Assembly (NCBI GenBank): GCA_002384855.1
Contig: DGBP01000082.1
Location: forward strand, 10,367 to 43,418
DNA from: Nocardioidaceae bacterium UBA4001
GTDB lineage: Bacteria > Actinomycetota > Actinomycetes > Propionibacteriales > Nocardioidaceae
DNA length: 33,052 bases
Direction of reading: 5' to 3'
The translations under genes and the position numbers were made by a program. The notes under the pieces were generated by a model. The model was not told where the DNA came from, searched no databases, and was given only the letters and a program-made list of their open reading frames with translations. Position 1 is the first letter of the stretch. Every line of letters starts with the position of its first letter. Below are positions 1 through 6,675 of the stretch, one piece after another.

Positions 1-2
1 GC

Positions 3-278
3 GAGACCGGCGGTGAGACCGGCGTTTACGCGGACGAGGTCCTCGGCACTGAGGCGGAGGCCGGCGACATCGGTGGCGCCGAGGTCGCGGGTGCGGCAGC
101 GGCCAACCGTGCGCCCGCGGCGGTCGCTCCTGCGGCTGCCGCCTCGACCGCCCCGGCGGCGGGCATCCTGCCGGCCACGGGTGCGGGGGACTACACGGTG
201 GCTCTCCTCGCCGGCGGTGCCCTCCTCGCGGCGGGTGGCGTGCTGATCGCGCGCCGGCGGCTGCACGCGGAGGACTGA
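3..278 (+). CDS. C-terminal end of an LPXTG-anchored surface protein (5' truncated by window edge)
   Basis: The frame is open from the window edge and encodes 91 residues. A Glu/Gly-rich stretch is followed by an Ala/Pro-rich spacer, then the sortase-type motif LPATG, a hydrophobic segment of about 20 residues (starting near TVALLAGGALLAAGG) and a short tail containing RRR. This order (LPXTG, membrane helix, positive tail) is the classical sorting signal by which sortase links secreted proteins to peptidoglycan. The spacer is typical of wall-spanning regions. The functional domains lie upstream of the window, so nothing can be said about its activity. A terminator-like hairpin follows 30 bases after the stop, so it is probably the last gene of its unit. 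Confidence 0.85.
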   Translation, partial: ETGGETGVYADEVLGTEAEAGDIGGAEVAGAAAANRAPAAVAPAAAASTAPAAGILPATGAGDYTVALLAGGALLAAGGVLIARRRLHAED

Positions 279-307
279 GGTCACCGCGTGATCTGAGCAG
301 CGACGAG

Positions 308-345
308 ACCCCCGTCTGGGCCCGCCCGGGCTCGGCGGGGGTTTT
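308..345 (+). terminator. Rho-independent-like terminator after the LPXTG gene
   Basis: ACCCCCG at 308-314 pairs with CGGGGGT at 336-342, with a GC-rich loop that can fold further, and the 3' arm runs into TTTT at 342-345. It sits between the LPXTG gene and the thioredoxin gene. Confidence 0.75.
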
Positions 346-369
346 GCGCGGGATGGTTGAATCTCGAGG

Positions 370-822
370 GTGAGTGATGGTGCGTGGGTCCTCGTCGTCG
401 TGCTCGTTCTCGCCACGGTGTTCGGCCTCTGGCGGGCAGCGCGCGACGGGCGCTTCCGGGGCACGCACGAGGTCCGCGGCGCCCGGCCCGACCAGCCCCG
501 CGAGGAGGGCGCCGTGAGTGTCCTCGAGGGCGCGGACGTCGAGCACGAGCTCGGCGAACGCGCGACCCTGCTGCAGTTCTCCTCCGCCTTCTGCGCCCCG
601 TGCCGGGTGACCCGGCGGGTGCTCACCGAGGTGGCCGACCTCGTCCCCGGGGTGGTGCACGTGGAGGTGGACGCCGAGCACCACCTGGAGCTGGTCCGGC
701 GGCTCGGGGTGAGCCGGACGCCCACGACGCTGATCCTGGACGGCGCCGGACGCGAGGTGTCCCGAGCCAGCGGGGCGCCGCAGCGCGACGAGGTCATCGC
801 CACCTTGGCGAAGGTGATCTGA
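370..822 (+). CDS. membrane-tethered thioredoxin-family protein
   Basis: The product has 150 residues. An N-terminal hydrophobic helix (about residues 6-21) is followed by a linker and a thioredoxin fold. The redox motif CAPC lies at C75-C78, preceded by the usual beta strand (LLQFSSAF). The cis-Pro loop is visible as RTPTT (P118). Family knowledge: such proteins carry out thiol-disulfide exchange; the N-terminal anchor suggests action at the membrane, probably with the redox domain outside. The GTG start is chosen because a GAGG lies just before it and the membrane helix follows directly; no earlier start is plausible. The stop is directly followed by the phosphatase start, so the two are co-translated. 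In many actinobacteria a thioredoxin of this kind neighbours a DUF4395 gene, which here lies 1.3 kb downstream. Confidence 0.88.
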   Translation: MSDGAWVLVVVLVLATVFGLWRAARDGRFRGTHEVRGARPDQPREEGAVSVLEGADVEHELGERATLLQFSSAFCAPCRVTRRVLTEVADLVPGVVHVEVDAEHHLELVRRLGVSRTPTTLILDGAGREVSRASGAPQRDEVIATLAKVI

Positions 823-1332
823 GTGACGCGGGTGCTCTACGTCTGCACCGCGAACATCGCCCGGTCGGCCTACGCCGAGGTGATCACCGCCCGCGGCGGC
901 TTCGAGGACCTCGAGGTGAGCAGCGCGGGGACCCACGGGTGGGTCGACCACCCGATGTACGCGCACATGGCCGAGCAGCTGCGTCGGCGCGGCGTGGACC
1001 CCACCGGCTTCCGCAGCCGCCGGCTGGCCCCCGCCATGGTCGACGAGGCCGACCTGGTGCTCGCGATGAGCGCAGCGCACCGCAGCTTCGTCCTCCAGGA
1101 GCGGCCCGGTGCGGTCAACCGCACGTTCACCCTCGGCCAGCTGGCCGGGGCGCTCGACGCGGTGCCCCGGGACGTTCGCGGTCCCGACGCGGTGGCCGCC
1201 GCTCGACGGTTGAGGGCCACGGCGTCCCCGGCCGACGACGTCGAGGACCCGTACGGCCGCGGGCCCGAGGCAGCCGCCACCGTGGCCGACCGGCTCGACG
1301 GGCTCCTCGACCGGATCCTCCTCAGACTCTGA
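823..1332 (+). CDS. low-molecular-weight protein-tyrosine phosphatase (Wzb/arsenate-reductase-like fold)
   Basis: The product has 169 residues. The phosphate-binding loop CTANIARS begins at C8 (C-X5-R-S, nucleophile C8 and R14) directly after the first beta strand, as in all LMW-PTPs. The SSAGTHGW segment and the general-acid DP loop (D142-P143, in VEDPYGRG) are in the expected places. These enzymes dephosphorylate phosphotyrosine through a cysteinyl-phosphate intermediate, and in polysaccharide loci they act on BY-kinases. The GTG start abuts the thioredoxin stop with no gap, indicating coupling. A BY-kinase with a tyrosine-rich tail lies 2.4 kb away on the opposite strand and is the obvious candidate substrate (inference). 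A role as thioredoxin-linked arsenate reductase is the main alternative because a thioredoxin sits directly upstream. Confidence 0.9.
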   Translation: MTRVLYVCTANIARSAYAEVITARGGFEDLEVSSAGTHGWVDHPMYAHMAEQLRRRGVDPTGFRSRRLAPAMVDEADLVLAMSAAHRSFVLQERPGAVNRTFTLGQLAGALDAVPRDVRGPDAVAAARRLRATASPADDVEDPYGRGPEAAATVADRLDGLLDRILLRL

Positions 1333-1494
1333 GCGGGTGTGTCCCTGGTCGGGAGCAGGCCGCTCACAGTGATCCTGGCGGCAACGGGATCGGGGTCGGG
1401 GCCAGCCGCCCCGGACTGACCCTGCGGAGTCTCGTGAGCGTCGGCCACGCCCACCTCGGAGGAGCAGACGGCGCGTTGCGGTGCTGTCGACGGT

Positions 1495-1866
1495 GTGCTC
1501 AAGCACACCCGCCAGACCTCTCCCGGGGAGCCCGCCGTCGGTACGACCTTCGTCGACGATACGAGCCAGGGCTCCATGCCTGGGGAGATCGCCGAGATGG
1601 AGGCGCCGCACAGGATCGTCTACCACTGGTGGGAGAAGTCGAAGTCGGGCAAGCTCAAGTTCGAGGGCTGGCCGACCTACCTCCTGCAGCCCTCCGGGGC
1701 CGGCGAGACGCTGGTCCGCCATCGCGCCACGCTGGTGTCCTACGGCGTGTGGCGCCTGGGTACACCGATCTGGCGGCGGTTCGCAGTCAGGGAACGCACC
1801 ATCACGGTCGACGCGCTCAAGGCATCCTTCGAGCGGGGTCCGGGCGCTCCTCCTGGGACCCGGTGA
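1495..1866 (+). pseudogene. N-terminally truncated SRPBCC / polyketide-cyclase-like gene
   Basis: The frame encodes up to 123 residues that read like the middle and end of an SRPBCC (START-like) protein: QTSPGEPAVGTTF, an IVYHWWEKS strand, FEGWPTYLLQP and GAGETLVRHRATL. The family normally has about 145-150 residues and begins with a strand and helix of the V-x-A-P-x-E-x-V-W type. That part is absent: the frame is open upstream only to a stop at 1435-1437 and holds nothing like it, nor do the other two frames. The GTG start at 1495 lacks a ribosome binding site. I therefore read it as a remnant, although a short functional protein cannot be excluded. Bases 1333-1494 hold no other gene I can recognise. 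Confidence 0.5.
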
Positions 1867-1939
1867 GCCCTCGGCGCCGAACGGTCCGCCATGCGAGACG
1901 CGGACCGACGGTTTCGGAACCTGCCGTACCGTTTCCGGC

Positions 1940-2017
1940 ATGTCGACGACACTGCTGACCCGGCGCCGCGCAGTGGACCACTGCCTGGTGCGCTCGGCGC
2001 TGTGTCGAATGCGCTGA
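1940..2017 (+). CDS. 25-residue Cys-containing regulatory leader peptide
   Basis: ATG to TGA, 25 residues, starting MSTTLLTRRRAVDHC and ending VRSALCRMR. The layout (short hydroxy/hydrophobic start, Arg-rich block, VDxC, xVxSALC near the end) matches the actinobacterial family annotated as 'putative leader peptide', whose usual core is RRHVDLCRVxSALC. Members precede sulfur-assimilation and thiol genes and are thought to sense cysteine through ribosome progress over Cys codons (family knowledge). Here Cys15 and Cys22 are present. A perfect 16-base palindrome begins 8 bases after the stop and the DUF4395 gene starts 106 bases after it, a typical attenuation layout. No Shine-Dalgarno is seen, so it may be translated from a very short or leaderless transcript. 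A GGTT-TCGG-AACC inverted repeat lies just upstream. Confidence 0.72.
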   Translation: MSTTLLTRRRAVDHCLVRSALCRMR

Positions 2018-2025
2018 CGGGCTGA

Positions 2026-2041
2026 GCCGACCCGGGTCGGC
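2026..2041 (+). promoter_or_regulatory. palindromic hairpin between leader peptide and DUF4395 gene
   Basis: GCCGACCCGGGTCGGC is a perfect 16-base palindrome starting 8 bases after the leader-peptide stop. It can form a stem in RNA and would be covered or freed depending on where a ribosome pauses on the leader peptide. No U-run follows, so an attenuator acting on translation or through Rho fits better than a simple terminator. The remaining bases to 2110 show no other element. Confidence 0.5.
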
Positions 2042-2123
2042 CGTCGTGCCCGTGCCCTCGCGTCCAGGCCCTTCCCAGCGCAACGAGAGCCCGCCGCCGT
2101 GCGCGCTCTCGGAGGAGATCCTC

Positions 2124-2636
2124 ATGTCCGACACAGCCCCTGCCCGTCTCGTCAGTATCCACGCGGATCCGCGCCACGACGACCCGCCGCGGATCGACCC
2201 CCGCGGTCCTCGTCTCGCGGCGTCGCTGACCGCCGTGGTGCTCGCGGCGGTGCTCGTCCTCGCACCGTCCCCCGTGGCCATCGCCCTCCTGCTCGTGCAG
2301 ACAGCCCTGTTCGCCGCGGGAGCCGTCGGAGGGGTCCAGCGCACGCCGTACGCCTGGCTCTTCCGGCGCCTGGTTCGCCCCCGCCTCGGCCCGCCGTCGG
2401 AGCTGGAGGACGCCCGCCCGCCGCGGTTCGCCCAGACCGTGGGGCTCGGCTTCGCGCTCGTCGCCCTGGTCGGCTTCGGTACCGGCCTGACCGTCCTGGG
2501 CCTCGTGGCCACCGGGCTCGCGCTCGCCGCGGCCTTCCTCAATGCGGCCTTCGGGTTCTGCCTCGGGTGCGAGCTGTACCTGCTCCTGCGACAGATCGCT
2601 CCGCGGCGCTCGCCGGAGGTCGGGAAGACGACCTGA
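2124..2636 (+). CDS. DUF4395 integral membrane protein
   Basis: The product has 170 residues and about four transmembrane helices (roughly 31-50, 51-70, 104-123, 125-142). The C-terminal signature NAAFGFCLGCELYLLL carries a CxxC pair (C146, C149) at a membrane boundary, which is the hallmark of DUF4395. Start: ATG preceded by a strong GGAGGAGAT at 2111-2119. The family has no proven activity, but it is commonly encoded with thioredoxins or sulfurtransferases, and the two cysteines suggest thiol redox or sulfur transfer in the membrane (inference). The Cys leader peptide upstream and the thioredoxin at 370 support that link. It lies alone between the leader and a strong hairpin. Confidence 0.88.
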   Translation: MSDTAPARLVSIHADPRHDDPPRIDPRGPRLAASLTAVVLAAVLVLAPSPVAIALLLVQTALFAAGAVGGVQRTPYAWLFRRLVRPRLGPPSELEDARPPRFAQTVGLGFALVALVGFGTGLTVLGLVATGLALAAAFLNAAFGFCLGCELYLLLRQIAPRRSPEVGKTT

Positions 2637-2693
2637 GCCGAGCAGGTGTGGGATCGCCGAAAGCGGGCACCCCGCGCCAGACAGGCAGGACGT

Positions 2694-2728
2694 GGCCCTC
2701 GCGTTGCTTCGCAGCCAACGCGAGGGCC
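2694..2728 (+). terminator. perfect 13-bp hairpin after the DUF4395 gene
   Basis: GGCCCTCGCGTTG (2694-2706) pairs perfectly with CAACGCGAGGGCC (2716-2728) around a 9-base loop. It lies 57 bases beyond the DUF4395 stop. The following bases are GC-rich with only a weak T content, so it is terminator-like in the style of high-GC actinobacteria. Confidence 0.65.
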
Positions 2729-2850
2729 CCGCTTCTCGTCCGGCCGGGTCAGGGGGTCCCGGCACCACTGTCCCTGGACTGCTTCCCGCGGTCCCGCGGC
2801 CCAAACCGGTGGTCCAGACGGCCCGGCGGCGGGGAGGACAGCGGGTCTCG

Positions 2851-2856
2851 TAGGGT
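2851..2856 (+). promoter_or_regulatory. -10 box TAGGGT, leaderless promoter of the discoidin-like gene
   Basis: TAGGGT fits the actinobacterial -10 pattern TANNNT and ends 8 bases before the ATG at 2865. No Shine-Dalgarno lies between, so transcription probably starts at or next to the start codon. Confidence 0.5.
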
Positions 2857-2864
2857 GTCGGGCC

Positions 2865-3734
2865 ATGGATCGACCGCGCGACGACGACTTCGCCGAGGCC
2901 TACCGGCTCGGCTACGAGCGTGCGCGCCGCAGCGAGGAGCCGACCGTGCGGCTCAGCCTCGGCGAGGAGCTGCTCGGTGCCTTCGACGACCCGGCGCCCG
3001 AACGTCCGGCCCCCGCCGTCGTACCCGCCCCGGCTCCGGCACCGGCCTCCACGGACGCGAACCCCTCCCGGTCCCGCCGCACCGCCCTGCTGGTCGGCGG
3101 CACGGCAGCTGCCGTCGTCGTCCTGCTCGGGGGGGCCTTCGGAGTGGGCAGACTGGTGGCCGGCGGCGACCAGGCGGCCGGCACGAATGAGGCGGCTGCG
3201 ACCGGCGACACGGCGGGGACGGGCAGCACGGAGGGCGAGCCCCCGGCGGCGTACGACGGTCCGGTGCAGGCCGTGGGCATCACCGGTTCGACCGCGACCT
3301 GCCATGCCGGTGGCAGCGTGGACGCCGCGGGCAACCGGGTCACCTACGAGCCGGCGCGCGCGCACGACTCGGACCTGAGCACGGCGTGGCGCTGTCCCGG
3401 GGACGGCAGAGGCGAACGGCTCACCCTGACGCTGCCCGACAGCACCGTGGTCGCGCAGGTCGGTCTCGTCCCGGGGTACGCCAAGACGGACCCGGTCAGC
3501 GGCGAGGACCGCTACGCGCAGAACAACCGGATCACCCGGGTGCGCTGGCACTTCGACGACGGCTCGTCCCGCGTGCAGCGGATGCGCGGCAACCCGGGCG
3601 ACCGGAGCCTGCGCACGCTCCGGATCCCCGAGACCGTCACGAGCTGGGTCGAGCTGGAGATCCTCGCCTCAGCGGCCGGTCCGCGGGACACCGTGGCGGT
3701 CAGCGAGGTGGCCGTCGCGGTGCCCGCGGGCTGA
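2865..3734 (+). CDS. membrane-anchored discoidin/NADase-type glycan-binding domain protein
   Basis: The product has 289 residues. A charged cytoplasmic part with a Pro/Ala-rich linker (about 1-64) is followed by a transmembrane helix (about 70-95, TALLVGGTAAAVVVLLGGAF), an Ala/Gly/Thr-rich linker and a C-terminal beta-sandwich. That last domain has the pattern of discoidin-like 'NADase-type glycan-binding' domains: HDSDLSTAWRC, then ERLTLTLPD, GLVPGYAKTDP, RYAQNNRITRVRWHFDDG and SWVELEIL. Family knowledge: such domains occur on toxins and zinc-ribbon or FHA proteins and are presumed to bind glycans outside the cell. It ends convergently with the BY-kinase, so a link to envelope polysaccharide is possible. 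Start: ATG with a leaderless -10 box. The ligand is unknown. Confidence 0.8.
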   Translation: MDRPRDDDFAEAYRLGYERARRSEEPTVRLSLGEELLGAFDDPAPERPAPAVVPAPAPAPASTDANPSRSRRTALLVGGTAAAVVVLLGGAFGVGRLVAGGDQAAGTNEAAATGDTAGTGSTEGEPPAAYDGPVQAVGITGSTATCHAGGSVDAAGNRVTYEPARAHDSDLSTAWRCPGDGRGERLTLTLPDSTVVAQVGLVPGYAKTDPVSGEDRYAQNNRITRVRWHFDDGSSRVQRMRGNPGDRSLRTLRIPETVTSWVELEILASAAGPRDTVAVSEVAVAVPAG

Positions 3735-3735
3735 G

Positions 3736-3753
3736 CCCGGGAAACCGCCCGGG
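3736..3753. terminator. bidirectional hairpin between convergent genes
   Basis: CCCGGG (3736-3741) and CCCGGG (3748-3753) form a 6-bp stem with an AAACCG loop in the 21-base gap between the convergent discoidin-like and BY-kinase genes. No clear T-run is present. Confidence 0.4.
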
Positions 3754-3755
3754 GG

Positions 3756-5141
3756 TCAGAGCTTGCGCTTACGGCCCGGCTCGGGGGCGTAGCCGTAGCC
3801 GTACCCGTAGCCGTAGATGTCGCCCCTGCCGCGCCGGCGCACCGGGACCATGTTGAACACGACCCCGAGGGCCTTCGCGTCGACCCCCGCGAGCCGCTCG
3901 AGGGAGTGGCGCAGCTGTTCGCGCGTGGTCTTGCTGTGGCGCACCACCACGAGCGCGCCGTCCGCCTGGGCACCGAGGAGTGCCGCGTCGGTGACCGGCA
4001 GCAGCGGTGGGGCGTCCATCACGATGACGTCGTACTCCTTGCGGGCGAGGTCGACCACGTCGGACATCGCCCGGGACTGGAGCAGCTCGGACGGGTTCGG
4101 CGGGATCGCGCCGCTGGCCAGGACGGTGAGGTTCTCCACCGGGGCCGACTGCACGGCGTTCGCGAGGGAGATGGAGCCGATCAGCACGTTGGTCAGTCCG
4201 ACGGCCGGCTCGAGGTCGAACATGGAGGCGACCTGCGGCCGGCGCAGGTCGCCGTCGATCATCAGGACGCGCTCGCCGGCCTGGGCAAGCGCGATCGCGA
4301 GGTTGCAGGCGGTGGTGGTCTTGCCCTCGCCCGGGACCGAGCTGGTGACCACGAAGACCTTGCTGTCCCGGTCGATGTCGACGAACTGCATGTTCGTGCG
4401 CAGCACCCGGAAGGCCTCCACGCGAGGGGCGTGCGGGTCGAGGCTGGTGATCAGGGGCGCCTTGACGGCCTTGGAGTCGAAGGCGATGTCGACCATCAGC
4501 GGTGCGTCGGTCAGTCCGGCGATGTCCTCGTTGGTCTTCACGCTTGTGTCGAGGAGCTCACGCAGCACCGCCAGGCCGAGGCCGAGCAGGAGGCCGAGCA
4601 CCGCCGCGAGACCGAGGTTACGGACCGGCTGCGGGGACACCGGCGCCGTGGGCTCGGTGGCGTTGTCGATGATGCTGAGCTTGATGGTGGCGTTCGCCCG
4701 GCCGGGAGGGGTCTCGAGCTCCTCGACGAAGAGGGTGAGCTCCTCGGCAGTGGTCTGTGCCAGCTGTTGCGCCAGAGCCGGGTCCGCGTCGGTGACGGTG
4801 AGGTCCAGGTTGACCGTCTCGGGGACCACGGTGGCATCGATCTTCTCCGCGAGCTCGGCGGGCTCCAGGTCGAGGTCGAGCCGCTCGATGACCCGGCGGG
4901 ACAGCTCCTGACCGGTGGTCAGCTCGGCGTACGACGTGATCCGCTGTGCCGAGAAGAGGCTGCCCTGGTAGGCCTCACCGCTGTTGCTCGGCGTCGTCGA
5001 GACGAACAGACCTGCCGTGGAGGCGTACTGCGGGGTCATGTTGAAGGTGACCGCCGCTGCCACGCCGACGGCCACCACGACGCTGCTGACGATCAGCAAC
5101 CAGCGGCGCCGCATGATGCGCAGGTAGTCGCGCAGCTCCAC
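3756..5141 (-). CDS. BY-kinase: polysaccharide co-polymerase/tyrosine autokinase (Wzz + CpsD-type)
   Basis: The product has 461 residues. The Wzz-type part starts with VELRDYLRIMRRRW, then TM1 (about 16-33), an extracytoplasmic helical region and TM2 (about 176-195). The cytoplasmic kinase part has Walker A SSVPGEGKTTT (267-277), Walker A' LMIDGDLRR (293-301) and Walker B DVIVMDAPP (371-378). The tail carries five alternating tyrosines, IYGYGYGYGYAPEP (Y443-Y451), the expected autophosphorylation cluster. BY-kinases control chain length and export of capsule or exopolysaccharide through cycles of phosphorylation. GTG at 5141 is chosen because GAGGG lies five bases upstream; a GTG 36 bases earlier is possible. 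No glycosyltransferases are in view. The LMW-PTP at 823 is the likely antagonist. Confidence 0.93.
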   Translation of the reverse strand: MELRDYLRIMRRRWLLIVSSVVVAVGVAAAVTFNMTPQYASTAGLFVSTTPSNSGEAYQGSLFSAQRITSYAELTTGQELSRRVIERLDLDLEPAELAEKIDATVVPETVNLDLTVTDADPALAQQLAQTTAEELTLFVEELETPPGRANATIKLSIIDNATEPTAPVSPQPVRNLGLAAVLGLLLGLGLAVLRELLDTSVKTNEDIAGLTDAPLMVDIAFDSKAVKAPLITSLDPHAPRVEAFRVLRTNMQFVDIDRDSKVFVVTSSVPGEGKTTTACNLAIALAQAGERVLMIDGDLRRPQVASMFDLEPAVGLTNVLIGSISLANAVQSAPVENLTVLASGAIPPNPSELLQSRAMSDVVDLARKEYDVIVMDAPPLLPVTDAALLGAQADGALVVVRHSKTTREQLRHSLERLAGVDAKALGVVFNMVPVRRRGRGDIYGYGYGYGYAPEPGRKRKL

Positions 5142-5239
5142 CAGGTCCCTCGTTTCCTCTGGCGATGTGGTCGTCACGGGACCAGGTGGGCCCGGTCCCG
5201 CCGCGCCCACCCTATCGGGCCACAGCCGCCCGGCCGCTG

Positions 5240-5668
5240 TCAGGCACTCTCGAGGACCAGGGTGACCGGCCCGTCGTTGACCAGCGACACCTGCATGTCC
5301 GCGCCGAACCGCCCGCGCGCGACCGTCGCGCCGAGCCGCTCGAGCTCGGCACAGACCGCCTCGTAGACGGGCTCCGAGACCGGGCCGGGCGCCGCGGCGT
5401 TCCAGGTGGGCCGGCGTCCCTTGCGGGCGTTGCCGTAGAGCGTGAACTGGCTGACCGCGAGGATCGGCGCCGCGAGCTCGGAGGCGGACCGCTCCTCGCG
5501 CATGATCCGCAGCTCCCAGATCTTGCGCGCCATCCAGGCCACCTCGGGTGGGCCGTCGTCGTGGGTGACTCCGAGGAGCACGACGAGGCCGGGGCCGTCG
5601 ATCGACCCGACCACCTCGCCGTCGACCGACACGGAGGCGGACAGGACTCGTTGGACGACCGCGCGCAC
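5240..5668 (-). CDS. dtd: D-aminoacyl-tRNA deacylase
   Basis: The product has 142 residues, the usual Dtd length. It begins MRAVVQRVLSASV and carries both family motifs: SQFTLYGNARKGRRP in the centre (the S-Q-x-T element) and NDGPVT near the end, the Gly-cisPro motif that excludes L-aminoacyl substrates. The enzyme hydrolyses D-aminoacyl-tRNA and glycyl-tRNA-Ala in the cytoplasm as translation quality control. The GTG start is supported by the N-terminal match and by a -10 box 8 bases upstream, implying a leaderless mRNA. It is divergent from the BKACE gene, with the two starts 53 bases apart. Confidence 0.96.
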   Translation of the reverse strand: MRAVVQRVLSASVSVDGEVVGSIDGPGLVVLLGVTHDDGPPEVAWMARKIWELRIMREERSASELAAPILAVSQFTLYGNARKGRRPTWNAAAPGPVSEPVYEAVCAELERLGATVARGRFGADMQVSLVNDGPVTLVLESA

Positions 5669-5676
5669 GGTCCGGA

Positions 5677-5682
5677 AGGCTA
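5677..5682 (-). promoter_or_regulatory. dtd: -10 box TAGCCT, leaderless promoter of dtd
   Basis: On the minus strand TAGCCT ends 8 bases before the GTG start at 5668, with no Shine-Dalgarno between. Confidence 0.5.
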
Positions 5683-5721
5683 CCCCTGCGGGGGCGGTAG
5701 CGACATGCGACGATGTCGCGC

Positions 5722-6561
5722 ATGAGCACCGCCGCCACCAAGCTCCTCGTCACCGTCGCGCCGACCGGCGCCGAGACGGCCAAGGAGGACGTGCCCCAGC
5801 TGCCCACGACGCTCGAGGAGCTCGTCGAGACCGCCCAGCGCTGTGAGGCCGCCGGCGCGGCGATGGTCCACGTGCACATCCGCGACGACGAGCACAGGCC
5901 GACCCTCGACCTCGGCCGGCTCACCGCGACCGTCGATGCCCTGCACGAGCAGACGAACCTCGTCGTACAGCTCTCCACCGGCGGCTCGGTGCACGACCCC
6001 CTCGAGAACCGGCTCAAGGTGCTGGACGCCCAGCCGGACTCGTGCTCGCTGACGATGGGTACGACCAACTTCGGCGACGACGTCTTCTCCAACCCGTGGC
6101 CGTTCATCACCGAGCTCTACCGGCTCTCCCAGGAGCGGGAGGTGGTGCCGGAGTTCGAGCTGTTCGATCTCGGCCACGTCCACGCCCTGCACCGCCTGCT
6201 CGACAAGTACGGCCTGCCGTTCGGCGGACGGGTTCACTGCGACCTCGTGATGGGTGTCCCGGGCGGCATGCCGGGTACCGTCGACGCACTCGTCGCGGCC
6301 GTCAACGGCCTCCCCGACGCGGTCACCTCCTGGTCGGCGACCGGGATCGGCCGGTCGACGCTGGCCGTGGGGCTCGCCGCGCTGAGCAAGGGCGGCCACC
6401 TCCGCGTCGGCATGGAGGACGTCCTCACTCTGGCAAAGGGCGTCCCGGTCGAGCACAACGCCCAGCTCGTCGAGCGTGCCGTGGCGATGGGACGTCTCGC
6501 CCAGCGCGAGCCGATGACGTGTGACGAAGCCCGCGACCTGCTCCGGGTCAAGCGCCGTTAG
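5722..6561 (+). CDS. BKACE-family (DUF849) beta-keto acid cleavage enzyme
   Basis: The product has 279 residues. Motifs fit the family: an N-terminal KLLVTVAPTGAE, the metal-binding strand MVHVHIRDDEH, QLSTGGS, and HCDLVMGVPGGMPGT with the third metal ligand, followed by WSATGIGRS. BKACE enzymes use zinc to condense a beta-keto acid with acetyl-CoA, yielding acetoacetate and a CoA ester; the best-known member cleaves 3-keto-5-aminohexanoate in lysine fermentation. Substrate cannot be told from sequence. Start: ATG at 5722 lies 7 bases after a NANNNT -10-like GACGAT, the spacing found for neighbouring leaderless genes; ATG at 5713 (three residues longer) is the alternative. A GCGACAT/ATGTCGC inverted repeat (5700-5719) overlaps the start region. 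Confidence 0.87.
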   Translation: MSTAATKLLVTVAPTGAETAKEDVPQLPTTLEELVETAQRCEAAGAAMVHVHIRDDEHRPTLDLGRLTATVDALHEQTNLVVQLSTGGSVHDPLENRLKVLDAQPDSCSLTMGTTNFGDDVFSNPWPFITELYRLSQEREVVPEFELFDLGHVHALHRLLDKYGLPFGGRVHCDLVMGVPGGMPGTVDALVAAVNGLPDAVTSWSATGIGRSTLAVGLAALSKGGHLRVGMEDVLTLAKGVPVEHNAQLVERAVAMGRLAQREPMTCDEARDLLRVKRR

Positions 6562-6564
6562 ACT
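6559..6564 (+). promoter_or_regulatory. -10 box TAGACT overlapping the BKACE stop codon
   Basis: TAGACT ends 7 bases before the ATG at 6572 and shares its first three bases with the stop codon of the BKACE gene. It would give a leaderless mRNA for the small membrane protein and nitrobindin. Confidence 0.5.
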
Positions 6565-6571
6565 CCGACCC

Positions 6572-6673
6572 ATGGAAGCTGTGTTCATCGCCCTGATGGC
6601 GGCCGTCGTCCTGCTCAGCGGGTTCGTCTCGGTCCTGGTCGTGTACAAGCTCATGAAGGCCGACAACTCCTGA
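6572..6673 (+). CDS. 33-residue single-span membrane protein
   Basis: ATG to TGA, 33 residues, beginning MEAVFIALMAAVVLL and ending VVYKLMKADNS. Residues 4-24 form one strongly hydrophobic helix; the short tail carries two lysines, so N-out/C-in is likely by the positive-inside rule. It has a leaderless -10 box and its stop is only two bases before the nitrobindin ATG, so the two are probably translated together. I know of no characterised family. A role in localising or assisting the nitrobindin is only a guess from position. Confidence 0.6.
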   Translation: MEAVFIALMAAVVLLSGFVSVLVVYKLMKADNS

Positions 6674-6675
6674 GC

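Noticed and set aside
384..1958. A 524-codon plus-strand open frame across the thioredoxin and phosphatase genes
   Set aside because: Arg/Pro-rich shadow in another frame of two clearly recognised genes.
3820..3840. Short tandem repeat in the BY-kinase tail as a possible CRISPR or microsatellite
   Set aside because: It encodes the functional Gly-Tyr tail; there are no spacers and no Cas genes.
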